From Eutrigla gurnardus (lineage: Eukaryota > Chordata > Actinopteri > Perciformes > Triglidae): a DNA stretch of 64,000 bases. The stretch lies in the NCBI GenBank assembly GCA_963514095.1, contig OY741280.1, positions 5,443,895 through 5,507,894 on the forward strand, written 5' to 3'. Below are positions 22,081-33,700 of this stretch, piece after piece. The first letter of the stretch is position 1. Each line of letters starts with the position of its first letter. Below the pieces are notes generated by a model. It made no database searches. It was not told where the DNA came from and was given only the letters and a program-made list of their open reading frames with translations. The position numbers and the translations under genes are program-made.

Positions 22081-24846
22081 AAACTAAAATGGCAGTGTAG
22101 TTTTTAATCCCCTTTGTCCCTTTGTTCTGACCGCATGTGTAGGCTTTTGTAGGCCGCATTGTGTAGTCCTACTGCTGAGGTCCCAACAAAGTGGACTAGT
22201 GGATGTCCACATATGATTTAAAGCTAATGCAGGAATAGAAGTAGTAACGTTACTCAGATGTGTTAGATAAAAGTAAAAATGCTCCTATTGGAACTTCGGA
22301 TACAAGGGGTTAGATTGTGATTCCCCTCTACATTTATAAGCGACATGGTCTGGCTCTATGAAGCCATTACACTCTGAAGGTGACTTTGAATCTTCGTGTG
22401 CTCTGGCAGAGCTCTCCAAAGCAGCCAGATGGCAAAATCCCAATTACCTGTGGAGACGTGGCCGACGCTGCAAACGGGGCGGCACAGTGCCAACGTTCGG
22501 CCTCGGCACGTCAGCTAAGTGGTTTTAATGATTCCAGAAGAGAAATCAGCAGTCAGTCAGAGCTTACGTGGACTGAGACAAGAGGAAGCGGCGTGACTGC
22601 AGGTGATTACATCATTGTGATCAGATGTAATGTATAGCATTAGTCTGCAGGTTACATTATCTAACAGGAGTTTCCTGAGCTCACATCTCACACAGCATCA
22701 CACAGCAAGTGAGAGTGTTCAGGGTACCAAACATTTAGATGCATATATGTGACCAGGTGTTATTCAATATGAGACCCAGAAGAAACTGGAACCAGAGACT
22801 GCATACACAAAATATAGATATAGATTTGATTTATTCTGCATTGAATCACAACAAACAGCAAGACTCTAGACTATATAGGCTAGTTGTAGACCACCATGCA
22901 AGGATGGTTGAGTAACCTTTAAAATGAAAACAAATCAAGAAAATACACCAAACAGAAATGTGGGCTAAAACTGCACATAGGGTGCATAGGTGAAGTATAA
23001 AATACCCACCACTACACACCAACCAAATCAAACTGGTTCTACAACACTCAAATTTACCCATTCCCAGCAAGCTAATGGGACTCAAACCACACTACAAAAA
23101 CACACATGCAAGATGGCTCTACTCCCCCCCCCCCCTCCTTGATATGGCAGAAAACCCACAAAAGAATAACAAATGGCCCAATAAATTAAACAGTTAGGAG
23201 GCACACTGAAACCGAATGGGGAAAACAGTGGTTGGCTCCTCTAAACGTGCCGTTTGTTGTCAAAACTAAGAGCCAATCAGCTCGTAGATGAGGCGAGAGC
23301 CAGCAGTTTCCCATCATGCCCCGGGGCTTGCAGTCGGTTGAGAGCAACCTGGCTCTAAAAACTGCGGCCGCCTTGATCTCGTGAGATTATTGTTGCACAC
23401 GTGTGTATGACATCAGAGCATGTCGGGAACAAGTCGGACACAAAACTAACCGCCATGTGCGGCGATCGATTCTGCGCAGGCCTATTTACTTACTGCTGCC
23501 TTCCCAGCATGCTTCAGTCAGGCAGCAATAAGCGACCACCTTTTAAAGCAGGTGTACTGTGATGGAGGTTGATGTGTTTTCTATGCAGAGCAGATGGTGG
23601 ATGAGCACTCGAGACTCAGTTAAGCACATTTAAATGGCGGGGCCACTCGTCACCACAAGGTCTGTGGTAGGTTTGGGGGAGGGCTCACTTTAACTTGATC
23701 GGGTTTACTTTAACATCGGATGAAAGTAATCAGATAATAGTGTCAGTGCCAGATTCAGTCAGCTGACTTGTTTACAGCCCGAGACAGGAGTCAAGCTGCA
23801 GGGCGGTCCTTCTAGTCTGAGGAGCATTGGTCTAAACTTTAACCCTCACCACATCTGACTTCCTGTCACTCCAATCACATATCTCACAAGAACTACACAA
23901 TAAGAACTACACAATAACACAGAATTTTTTGTTCCTTGAAACAATTGACAGGCAATATTAACTATGCATATATTTAAATATATATTCAACAGGCAGAACA
24001 TTGTGTTTGTATACCTTGGTTAATCATGGGACACTAAAAGTCTCCAAAGAAGCTTATGAACTGGATAGAAGTCAGTCTATGAAAATTACAAATATTTCAC
24101 CACTGTGTGCTTCTTGTTGTTTTTGTCATACATCAACATAAAGAAGCTCAGGTATTCACATGGGTGCTGTTGTGGCTCCGCCTCAGGGTGATCCAGTTAG
24201 ATTGACTTATCTCAAAAGGTGGATACCGATTTGTCCTGCTGCCCACAAACGTGTCAGCACATCCTGGGCTCCTCAGCTTCTCACACAGGTAGGAAACAAC
24301 GGAGCTACATGAAGTATGATTCCTCCTAAAGGCTCGATAAATTGAGTACCAGAGATCTTCAACAGGGGGTCCGTGACCCCTAGGGGATCCGCAGAGTTAC
24401 TGCAGGGGTCCCCAAAAAGATTTGATCCCAAACTAAAATATTAAAATATGTCCAAAAATACACATTCATATTTAAACATATACACATATATCTGAATCTG
24501 TCAACAATTATTATTTTAATGGCTTAGCATTGTATACACACATCATTACAATGTACTATTATAATGGCACTATAAGCTGCACTAAACATTATTATAGGCC
24601 CAGTTTAATAAGCAACACAATTATATACGATATGTAATAGGGGATTCTGTTCACATTTTTAATGTGGCTCATTTTAAAACAGTAAAGGGGCTAAATAATT
24701 ACTAATCTGTCTGAAGCACCACACTTAAAATGTCAATAATAAAACACCTGACCTGGGTTAAACTTGGTCCGTGACATCTCTTGCTGGTATTACTGACGGT
24801 TGATTGGCCTAATGAGCTTACCAAGCAGCTTCTACTCTTTCTGCAG
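22081..24846. other. Upstream region of the visinin gene
   Basis: Mostly unassigned AT-rich DNA. A possible non-coding exon of the visinin gene ends at 24288 before a GTAGG donor, and a good acceptor (pyrimidine tract then CTGCAG) lies at 24841-24846. Both are inferred from splice signals only. A block starting near 24370 (GGGGTCCGTGACCCCTAGGG) looks transposon-like but I could not find its other end. Confidence 0.35.
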
Positions 24847-25036
24847 CATATGCTTCTGTGCACTGTAGGCCAGGACCAGGATCAAGAAGGATACTACAGC
24901 CATACCTCATAGATTGTCTTCTGTTTACCATCTCGACAGAGTAGAGCAGGGAATTCCTAGTTGGGGTTTATTACCCTAGAAGATTGCACGGGCCACTTCT
25001 TCACATAACTCTAAAACATCAACAACACCATCAACA

Positions 25037-27345
25037 ATGGGTAACACCAAGAGTGGTGCTGTCTCTAAGGAGATCCTGGAGGACCTGAAACTCAACACCA
25101 AGTTCTCAGAGACTGAAATTGTCCAGTGGTACGAAAACTTCAAGAGGCAATGTCCAACAGGGCGGATTTCAAAAGAGGAGTTTCAGAGCATCTACAACAA
25201 GTTCTTCCCAGAAAGTGAGGCCAATACATACGCCCAGCACGTCTTCCGCTCTTTTGACACAAATGACGATGGCACACTGGACTTCAAGGAGTACATCATC
25301 GCTCTCCACATGACATCAACAGGGAAGACCACCAGGAAATTGGAGTGGGCTTTCTCGCTGTTCGACGTGGACAAGAACGGATACATCACCAAGTCAGAGG
25401 TCAAGGAAATCTGTACGGTGAGTTTTAGGAGAAAAGGGAAGTAGCCTTGCTAACAAGCAGTTCTTGTAGTTTGCTATCTGTTTGGCTTCCAGATATTGAG
25501 TGCATTGTCTGGAGAAACTTGAGTACTTTGAGTAAAGATGAGGCAAGAACAACAGTGTCATCTGCGCAGAAGTTGATATTCATATCTGTACTGTATCTGT
25601 GAATGTTCTTTTGACAAATGTCAGACATTGGCTGGTTTTCCAGACCTCACCAGTGATAAACTGGGTTTAAGTTGGTGTAGGTTATTTTGTATAGCTTGAG
25701 GCTGGAACATTTGAATAAATTTGAATCGACATTTAAATTGACTGGTGGATGAAGGCGTTGACATCTGAGAGAAAGGGAAGGGTGAAATATTGAATCAGAG
25801 AGTTAGATAGTAAAATGGATGAAGGTAAGGAACATTATCATCAGCTGAGCGGTGAAATATTAAAGAAGCTATATGTACAATATTTATGGACACATGGACA
25901 TCACAGGAGCATGTTCTGATCAAGAATACTGACCTATGAAAATGTCTTATGATGTACTACGAATGTTTCTTTGATCAATAAATTCAGATCACATCACTTG
26001 CACCCACCCTTCCCCTTAATAGCACTGATTTCCCTGTCAACAAATGCATAATTGAAAATATTCTGCATCTCATTGCATTACCTTAGTTAAGGAACTCAAG
26101 ACACAAGATTAGACTTTGATTCGTTAAATGATTTATGCTGTTAAACAGTTTAAGGGCTAAGCCTCCAATGAGCTTTGGAGTGATAATAGAAGGATATATA
26201 TATATATATATATATCGGTTGTCATTTTGCTCCCAATCTTATCACATGTTTACAGTATATGCGATGAGATTATTAAATGTCTTGGTTAAAATGCAAAATA
26301 CTTTGTATATCTCTTTTACAATAAAATGCAAAATGGGAAACATTTAACATTGAATGCTACACTCCCATTGACCAGTTTGTGTCTTCTGTTTTTAACAGGC
26401 GATTTTTAAGCTGATTCCTAAAGATGAGCTGGCAGGCCTGAAGAGCGATGAAAACACAGCTGATAAGAGGGCAGATAAACTCTGGAAGTTCTTTGACAAG
26501 GGTGAAAACGGTGAGATGCAACAGTGTGAATGGAGGCATTTATTAATTAATCTGAGACTTGTAGCAACCTGGTGCACAAAACAACCACAAAGAGACACAA
26601 AATGACTATTAGAAGACACAAAACAACCACAAAGAGACACAAAATAACTATTAGAAGACCCAAAACAACACAAAGACATACAAAATGACTATTAGCAGAC
26701 ACAAAACAACCACAAAGAGACACAAAATAACTATTAGAAGACACAAAACAACCACAAAGAGACACAAGATAACTATTAGAAGACCCAAAACAACACAAAG
26801 ACATACAAAATGACTATTAGAAGACCCAAAACAACACAAAGACACACAAAATGACTATTAGAAGACACAACGAGACACAAGATAAGAGATACACAATTAC
26901 GATAAAGAGACAAAACACAACCACAAAGTGATAGAAAACCACTACAAAGAGACACAACAAAAACTATGAGACACATAATCCACCCATGATCATAGCATTC
27001 TAATGACTTTTCAAACACAAGATGAATCAACGCTCTTTCGACTCTCTGAGGAAGCATCTTCCAGCAGTAAGCAGCTGAATCAGATGCTGGTTTATAGCTT
27101 CCGTATAGCGCTGAGTGAAACAGGATCGGAAGGGGGGACGTAATGATGGGAGGAATTTGATTTTATCGCGACCTTCTTGAGCTCCGTGCTGTTAAAAGTT
27201 GCCAAGTGATTGATCAAGGTGATTCATTTGCATTTTGTGTTTTCCTCCTCTCCCTCCAGAGCGAGTGGCAGAAGGAGAGTTTATCCAGGGCGTGCTGGAC
27301 AATGACGAAGCCCTTCGTCTGATTCAGTATACGCCTGTGAAGTAA
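25037..27345 (+). CDS. Visinin / cone-type recoverin (neuronal calcium sensor)
   Basis: Three coding exons, 25037-25417, 26399-26510 and 27260-27345, join in frame to give 192 residues. The start MGNTKSG carries the N-myristoylation glycine typical of calcium-myristoyl switch proteins. EF-hand 1 is inactive (C39-P40), EF-hand 2 (D74-E85, DTNDDGTLDFKE) and EF-hand 3 (D110-E121, DVDKNGYITKSE) have full calcium ligands, and EF-hand 4 (KGENERVAEGEF) is degenerate. Recoverins bind rhodopsin kinase in photoreceptors and relieve or impose inhibition according to calcium. The GEN..VAEGEFI..V segment and the 192-residue length fit visinin, the cone-enriched member (the rcvrn2/rcvrn3 group in zebrafish), better than rod recoverin. 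I leave the symbol blank because the paralogue number is uncertain. A polyadenylation signal follows at 27509. Confidence 0.92.
26570..26980. repeat. Intronic minisatellite, about 42-bp period
   Basis: In the second coding intron of the visinin gene, a unit built on ACTATTAGAAGACACAAAAC plus CAACCACAAAGAGACACAAA repeats about seven to eight times with drift, including shorter variants that lose one CCACAAAGAGA segment. It leaves long open frames on the minus strand that are artefacts of periodicity. Confidence 0.8.
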
Positions 27346-27508
27346 CTCTTCATCACCGTTCTTCATTGCACCCGTCGCTTCCACTTCAACACAATGACAC
27401 CTGACAGCACCTTCACAAAATGTGGACACAGCAAAAATAAGCAACGGTGCAGAAGTTTAATAACATTACCAATGTGTGCACATGTGGGGCTTTCTTTATC
27501 ATGCAGGA

Positions 27509-27520
27509 AATAAAATAAAT
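27509..27520 (+). terminator. Polyadenylation signal of the visinin gene
   Basis: AATAAAATAAAT about 165 bp after the stop codon, with overlapping AATAAA hexamers. Confidence 0.55.
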
Positions 27521-30500
27521 GTTTAAAATAAAAACTCTGTCTGCTATGAAATAGACTGCAATATGTGACCTAATTGACAATTTCCCACGACTAAATAAAA
27601 TGTGCAGCTCTCTCCACTGCGATAGATGAAGCACATTAAGTTCTGGCACCGTCAGTGTTTAGTTTCCATTTCTTGCAAAATAATTTCATTATGCAGGTTT
27701 GTTTTAGCAACTCAAGCACACTTTTTAATATGATTACATGTCACGTGCTTTAGATGACGCATCATTACCATGAAATACGTTGTTTTCTCTCTTCTGGGCA
27801 GCCTAGTCTTGTTTTACTCTGGGATGTTTTTTAACCAACAAGCAAGGTGCAACTGTCCCCTTGTTATTGTCTAATTTTGTGTCTTTTGCAGCATTCAACA
27901 ATCCTACACGTTTGGTGTTCTAGTTAGCCAAAGTGCAGAATAGAACAACAACATGTACAACTGTGTTGGTTCTGGATTTCCCTTCATGATTTGTTCAATA
28001 AATCAAAAACATGAAATTGTAATAAAACTTAAGGTGTCAGGGTTCTTCTTTTTCATTCTTCTCTCTTTATTCTGTTCAGACGGTTACTGTTGGATACAAA
28101 CTTTGATCGTATCCGTGTTGTCACAAGTACTGTGTTAATGGTGCTCTAAAAGAAGAAGAGGAGATCTTCTATGTGGCTAAATTCGTGTTATATTCAATTT
28201 ATGTTGGTATCGCGATATAAAATCTGCATAGAAACGTCAAACTTTGATAAAACTTCCATAATTGCACAAAACATTTTTTACGCTCGCTTGAGGTGTTTTT
28301 TTGTCTTGTTGAAAATGAGTTGTTGCTCTAAACAAAAACATTTTGCTGGATAAGTTTCAAATCACATGACTGATATTGTATTATATTGTCTTCGTCTCCG
28401 GGCAGCGTGAAACATGGCCGATAATAGCTGACATGAAAAACGATTAAAACCAGATTAAATCACATTCCTGGCCTCTCCCCGTTTTCCCCTCCTCGACAAG
28501 CTCGTGTCGAGATGATTTGTGAAAACTTGCAAAAACTCTTGCGAGACTCGCCTCGCGACGATCCATCCTGAGTGTAACCATTCGAGGTCAATGCCCATCC
28601 TCAATCATCTCACCAGGGTTTTGCAGATTGAGGGTTTCCATGGACGACATGCACGACGGATCAGTCCACGCGACTCGTTTCGTTTCTGGTCCGCAACTTC
28701 GTGGCCGATACCAACACTTTCTTATGAAACGATGCTACTCTGTATTCTTTGTTCATGTCACTGGCAAACCTAATTTGCATTTCTTTATTGCCACAAAAGT
28801 TCGCTTAAAATTCAGCTACGAGTGAACCCACTTTTTAAACAGTTTGCACAGCTGTCACAGGTTAATCCTGAACAACAGAGGAATTACATTTAAAACAACT
28901 GTTGTCCAAAGGATTATCCACATTCCCCACAGCTCTGATTGGGAGCAATTCTCCCTGTTGACAGTGGGATCTGTGGATAATCCAGCACAACCGGGACACT
29001 CTGTCTAAAACTCAGACAACAGAAAATATCCTGCAATAATTATTATTCTTTTAATTTTGTGGCTGCAAATATATTCTGTTGAACTATTTTGCGTTATTTA
29101 GAATTAAAAGCCCAAACCCTCATTCCTCCCAAAGTCTCCAGATGTTCACAGTTGGCCTGTTTCATTCAAGACAACACATAATCTACATAAAAGATTACAT
29201 TTGTTTCATAACGAGAAGACCGAGTTTATATTTTGGCTCCACTTTCTTTGAGACATCTGCTGTGGTTTTTAAGTCTTTATTTTGTTATGACGCAAATCAA
29301 TTTTAAATGATCTTTTATTAGTTCACCAAAGAGGACATTTATTTTGAAAGATTACTTAAGAAATAAAATAAAAAAAGAATCCCCTCCTTGGAAGCCTTCT
29401 CATTGAACTTGTTTCACTATACTCTTTGCTTTAAAGCATATACATTACATTTATAATCATCTGGTTTTGTGGCAAATGGAAGCAATGTCCTTAGAATTTT
29501 CAAAATAAAATTGACTTTTTTAAATAAACCATCTTATCTTCCATGAACTGTTTTACAATTTGACTTGATTTTCTTTTTTTAATTACTTTCAACATAGTGA
29601 TCTCTGCCTCACTGCCTATATTATGTCAACCTCTCTCCGTATTATTCCCCTGACTGGGGAGATTATTGACATAATCCTCCATCCAGCATTGGAAAGCATC
29701 TGTGTTAATATCCAAATCTCCCTGATGCTGTAATCTTGTATTCTCTCATCACAAAATCTTTCTTTCTAGATAAACATGAACACGGGGAAAGTTAAAACAC
29801 GGGTCACAAACCTGATCGTTTTTTACCTCGTTGTGTTTGTCTTGAGACAAGTTTTATTTATAAAATGTTAACATGGTAAAGAGACTAAAATGCTTGTGGT
29901 TCTCATAATTATAGATCTTCCTTTTATTTTTTATAATTTTACTTTTATTTTAGATGACTTATGTTCTATTGTGATTTTATTTTGACTTATGGGACTAATA
30001 CATAATCATATTGCCAAAATCTCAACATGAAAGTGACGCGCACACGGAATCCGTTTTATTCATCACCTTATACTGGAGGGAGTTTTCATCCATTCATGCA
30101 AACATCGATTAAAAACAATACAAACAAAAATGAAATAACATCACAGTCTTGTTTAAAGCTGTGTGACCTGCAAAAGTATTTGTTGTTGCATTGCAATTTC
30201 TGTCATTACATTCTCTGAACTTCTATGTACAAACTATTGTCTCTTTTTGAAAAATATACACTTTTCTGCACACCTGCTGGAAACATAAAAAATAAAATAA
30301 ATAATAAATAGGAAATTAGTTTCAAAATATTAACAGGGGTGTGAGGGTGCTATTGCATGTCAAAACTCAGAAATGAGTCACCACTGAGAATCAACATGAA
30401 ACCTATTTTAGTCCCTTTTACCCTTTTGTTTTGGTTCTTCAGATGCACAAAGACTTTTAGCAGCCTCGCTCATGAAAGCAGAGGTTTACATGGTGGGATA

Positions 30501-30754
30501 ACGTTGCTCATTGTCTGCTGTTTAGTGGAGCTGTGAGTCTATGAGTTTGTCTTCCTGCCCCCTAGTGGTCAATATGTCAACTGACAGCTTAGAATCATTG
30601 TATAACTTGGAAACAGTCCAGAAATGCTACATTTGTAACTGCATATGTACAACATAATCAGTCTTTTTACGATCTTGTATGAATGTAGCTTCAAAAACAC
30701 TGTGAAGAGTCAGTCCTGATGAGATGCCGCCTCAGTCCTCGGTCTCCTGAAGTC
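27521..30754. other. Intergenic between visinin and the gsg1l2-like gene
   Basis: AT-rich and without any coding region I could support. The right part should hold the 3' UTR of the minus-strand gsg1l2-like gene; TTTATT at 30055-30060 is a candidate (complement of AATAAA). I looked for exons of a receptor gene that lies between the human orthologues (GLP2R) and found none. Confidence 0.4.
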
Positions 30755-33700
30755 TTAGCAGAGTGAGTCCTCTCTCTCCTCCTGCAGGGCGTAATCTATC
30801 TCGTCCATCTCCCGTTCGCAGTCTTCACATCCTTCAGCGCCGCATCCCTCCACCACCACCATACCATGAGGGTCCACCAGCCTCCCCCCACCCATTCCAC
30901 ATCCTCCCATTCCACATCCTCCCACTGCCCCCATTCCTTCCATGCCGACTCCACTTCCTCCAATGCCGACCACTCCCATCCCCATTCCCCCACCTCCTCC
31001 TACTGCTCCCATTCCTCCCACTCCAACTCCATTCCCTCCAATGCTGACTCCTCCCATTCCCATCCCAACGCCAACCGCTCCCATCCCTCCGACTCCGATC
31101 CCTCCACCGCCAACAAGCAGCGCTTCCCCGGCGCCGCAGGCCAGAGAACCGACAGCAGGGCCCACGCCTCTGGGCCACAGAGGGTCCATGAGCGCCCCCT
31201 GTTGGCCGAGCTGGATCAGCTGACTGACGGAGTAAACGCCTCCGCCGCCGGCTCGAACCACCTCCTCGTAGGAAGGAGCGCAGGCAGCAGCACGGACCTC
31301 GTCCAGCCTCACCCGGGCCCGGTGCTTCATCTCGATCAGGGTCTTGGTGTAGGAGTTGAGCGTGGCCACGGCGGCGGCCATGCAGCAGCTGAACGACAGC
31401 CACGCCATGCTGGAGGGAGGAGAGGGAACAGTTTGACCTCTCTCATCAGGCCGACCTGCAGGCAATTTGTTGTTTGAAGGCCCGGTAAAAGTCACATGTG
31501 ACATCGCCACGTTCCCGCACGACAAAACTGCATTCTGAATTTAATTTCAAGGGAAGCGTATTTTGCTCTCGACATGTCGTGAAAATTAAATTTCAAAGTT
31601 CACAGAATGTTGGTGCAGGAAGGAGATCGCCACGGTTGGACAGTAGGCTACTTTTGTTGCGTTTAGGCATGGGGCAATATGAACATTTAAGGTTACAATT
31701 ATTCTGGGTAAAATAATTGGGATTCACAATATTATCCCGATAATCATCAAAAAATGCTTCAAATGCTTCAAATGAGACAATACCCATTTGAAATACATGA
31801 AAGAACAAACTGGTTTCACTTTGAATTGTGTTAAGAAACAAAAAAGTGAACATCTATTAAGTGGAAACAATCTAATAATCGTAAATAAGATGATCATAAA
31901 CCATAAAGTGATAGCTACACTGCTTTTCGAATTCACTCGTGACAATATTTTGATGCTAAAATCCTGTATCGTCCCATTCTTTGTTGTATGTAACTTACGC
32001 AAAAGACCATCCGTAGTCCCACGTCTGCGGCCTCCAGTCTTTGGGGCCGATGCTCACGGTCATCTGAAACACTGTTGTGTACATCATGTGCGCCATCATC
32101 CCCATCATACCTGGTGGAGGAAGAAAAGGCAAAGAGAACAGACAATAAATCTGATTATTTGGGAGAAAATGATGAGAGATGAAAGACAGAGGCAGGAATA
32201 GAGGAAAAATGATTCTGTCAACCACTCAAAAACAACCCCAATAATAATAATTAATCAAAATTCCATAAAATATTCAGGAATTGTGTGTAATCTTTTGCAT
32301 TTGTCATCCTTTCAATTGAATGCATTAAACCTAATTAAAACAACTACTCCTCAACACAAGTTAAAGAGTGACATATTATAACAGCCCCCCCCTCACCGGA
32401 GAGGACAGTGCACATGGCGGCGAAGGCGTTGATCTTGAGGGCGTTCATCTCCCTCTTGGCACAGAGGCAAATCACCTCCACACACATCAGCAGGAAGCCC
32501 ATGGCCAGAAGGCCGATGTATGTGAACTCACTGATGACGGAGAGCCAGAGGACGCCTGGTGGGGAAGAACACGTGTTGAGTTGCTGGCCTCACTTCTCAG
32601 AACCGGATGTTGCTGCCTGGTTTCAACTGTGTATATTTACTGTTGAGTATATGTTTGATAAAGTACATGTACTCAAAGTTTACTTCTACTTCACTACATT
32701 TGTCTGATAGTATCAGATGACAGTTTCATTTTCATTTGTTTCGATTGCAGTACTTTTAGTGGTAAAGTGTGGAATTAGTCCTTTAACTTGAATACTGAAC
32801 GTTTGGCTTTGGTGACAGAATTGTTCATTAGAATAAAGGTTATCATATCCATCCTTCCTGCTACCGACCTTGCGTCTCTCCTGGTGTCAGCTCAATGAAG
32901 CTGCGGCACTTTTCTTCCTGATCCTCACCTGGAAGAACAATCACAACAGAGTTCATGTGTCGACATCCTCACGGCGATAAACACAATGTTACGTCTTAAT
33001 AGTAGTAAAAATGCTCCATATCAGGTTGAATCCTTCATATGCTTGTCTGTCTTTATATCCTCAGCCATAACAAAAGCACAACGATTATCATCATCGTGTT
33101 ACAACTGCACTATGTAGCTTTTGGGGCGAGATGACATAAATAATCTCCCATCGATGTTGCGTCTAAACTTATTATAAATTCTGAATATGTACTAGAAAGA
33201 GTTCCCGTAAGCCCAGCGGTTCACGTTCCTATGGGAGGACGAATTAAAGATCAGACGGCTGAAGTATCAACCAATCGCGTCCTTTAGTGGAACATAAAGA
33301 CATGCCAGTGATTACTTTTTGTTTTCAGGATATGTAAGCTGCTGGCGTTCACATTTTCTCCCATGCTAGTTTCTCGGATGTGAACTGTGGAGCTCACCTT
33401 CATTGTTGCCGTGTTATAAAGATAGTGATGACATTTTTTTTTTAATTATATCAGTATTTTAGAAAGAGCAGCAATAATCAAAGTGTGGCAGAAACTGGTT
33501 TGATTCATTTGTCTTTTGTAGGTGAAGGAACTTGCTCACATTTTTAATAAATAAACAGGCTCATGTTTGTAGCCATGCAAATTGTATCCCGCAAAATCAA
33601 TTTGTATGTAATCTGCATAATCGTGAATGGAGAAATACAGAGGGAGGAGGAGTTCAGGCTGAATGGGTGAGGACTTTAACCCAGGAGACCATTGTTATGT

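Noticed and set aside
24360..24440. Transposon-like GGGGTCCGTGACCCCTAGGG block upstream of visinin
   Set aside because: Only one end is visible; no inverted partner or duplication was found, so I did not call it.
26570..26980. Regularly spaced repeats that could suggest a CRISPR array
   Set aside because: The spacers are not unique and the host is a vertebrate; it is an intronic minisatellite.
27346..30754. Searched for a GLP2R-like receptor expected between recoverin and GSG1L2 by human order
   Set aside because: No seven-helix receptor exon motif was found on either strand in this 3.4-kb gap.
30834..31477. Additional long frames on both strands over the Gly/Met-rich exon
   Set aside because: They result from the low-complexity repeat; only one frame continues the tetraspan protein.
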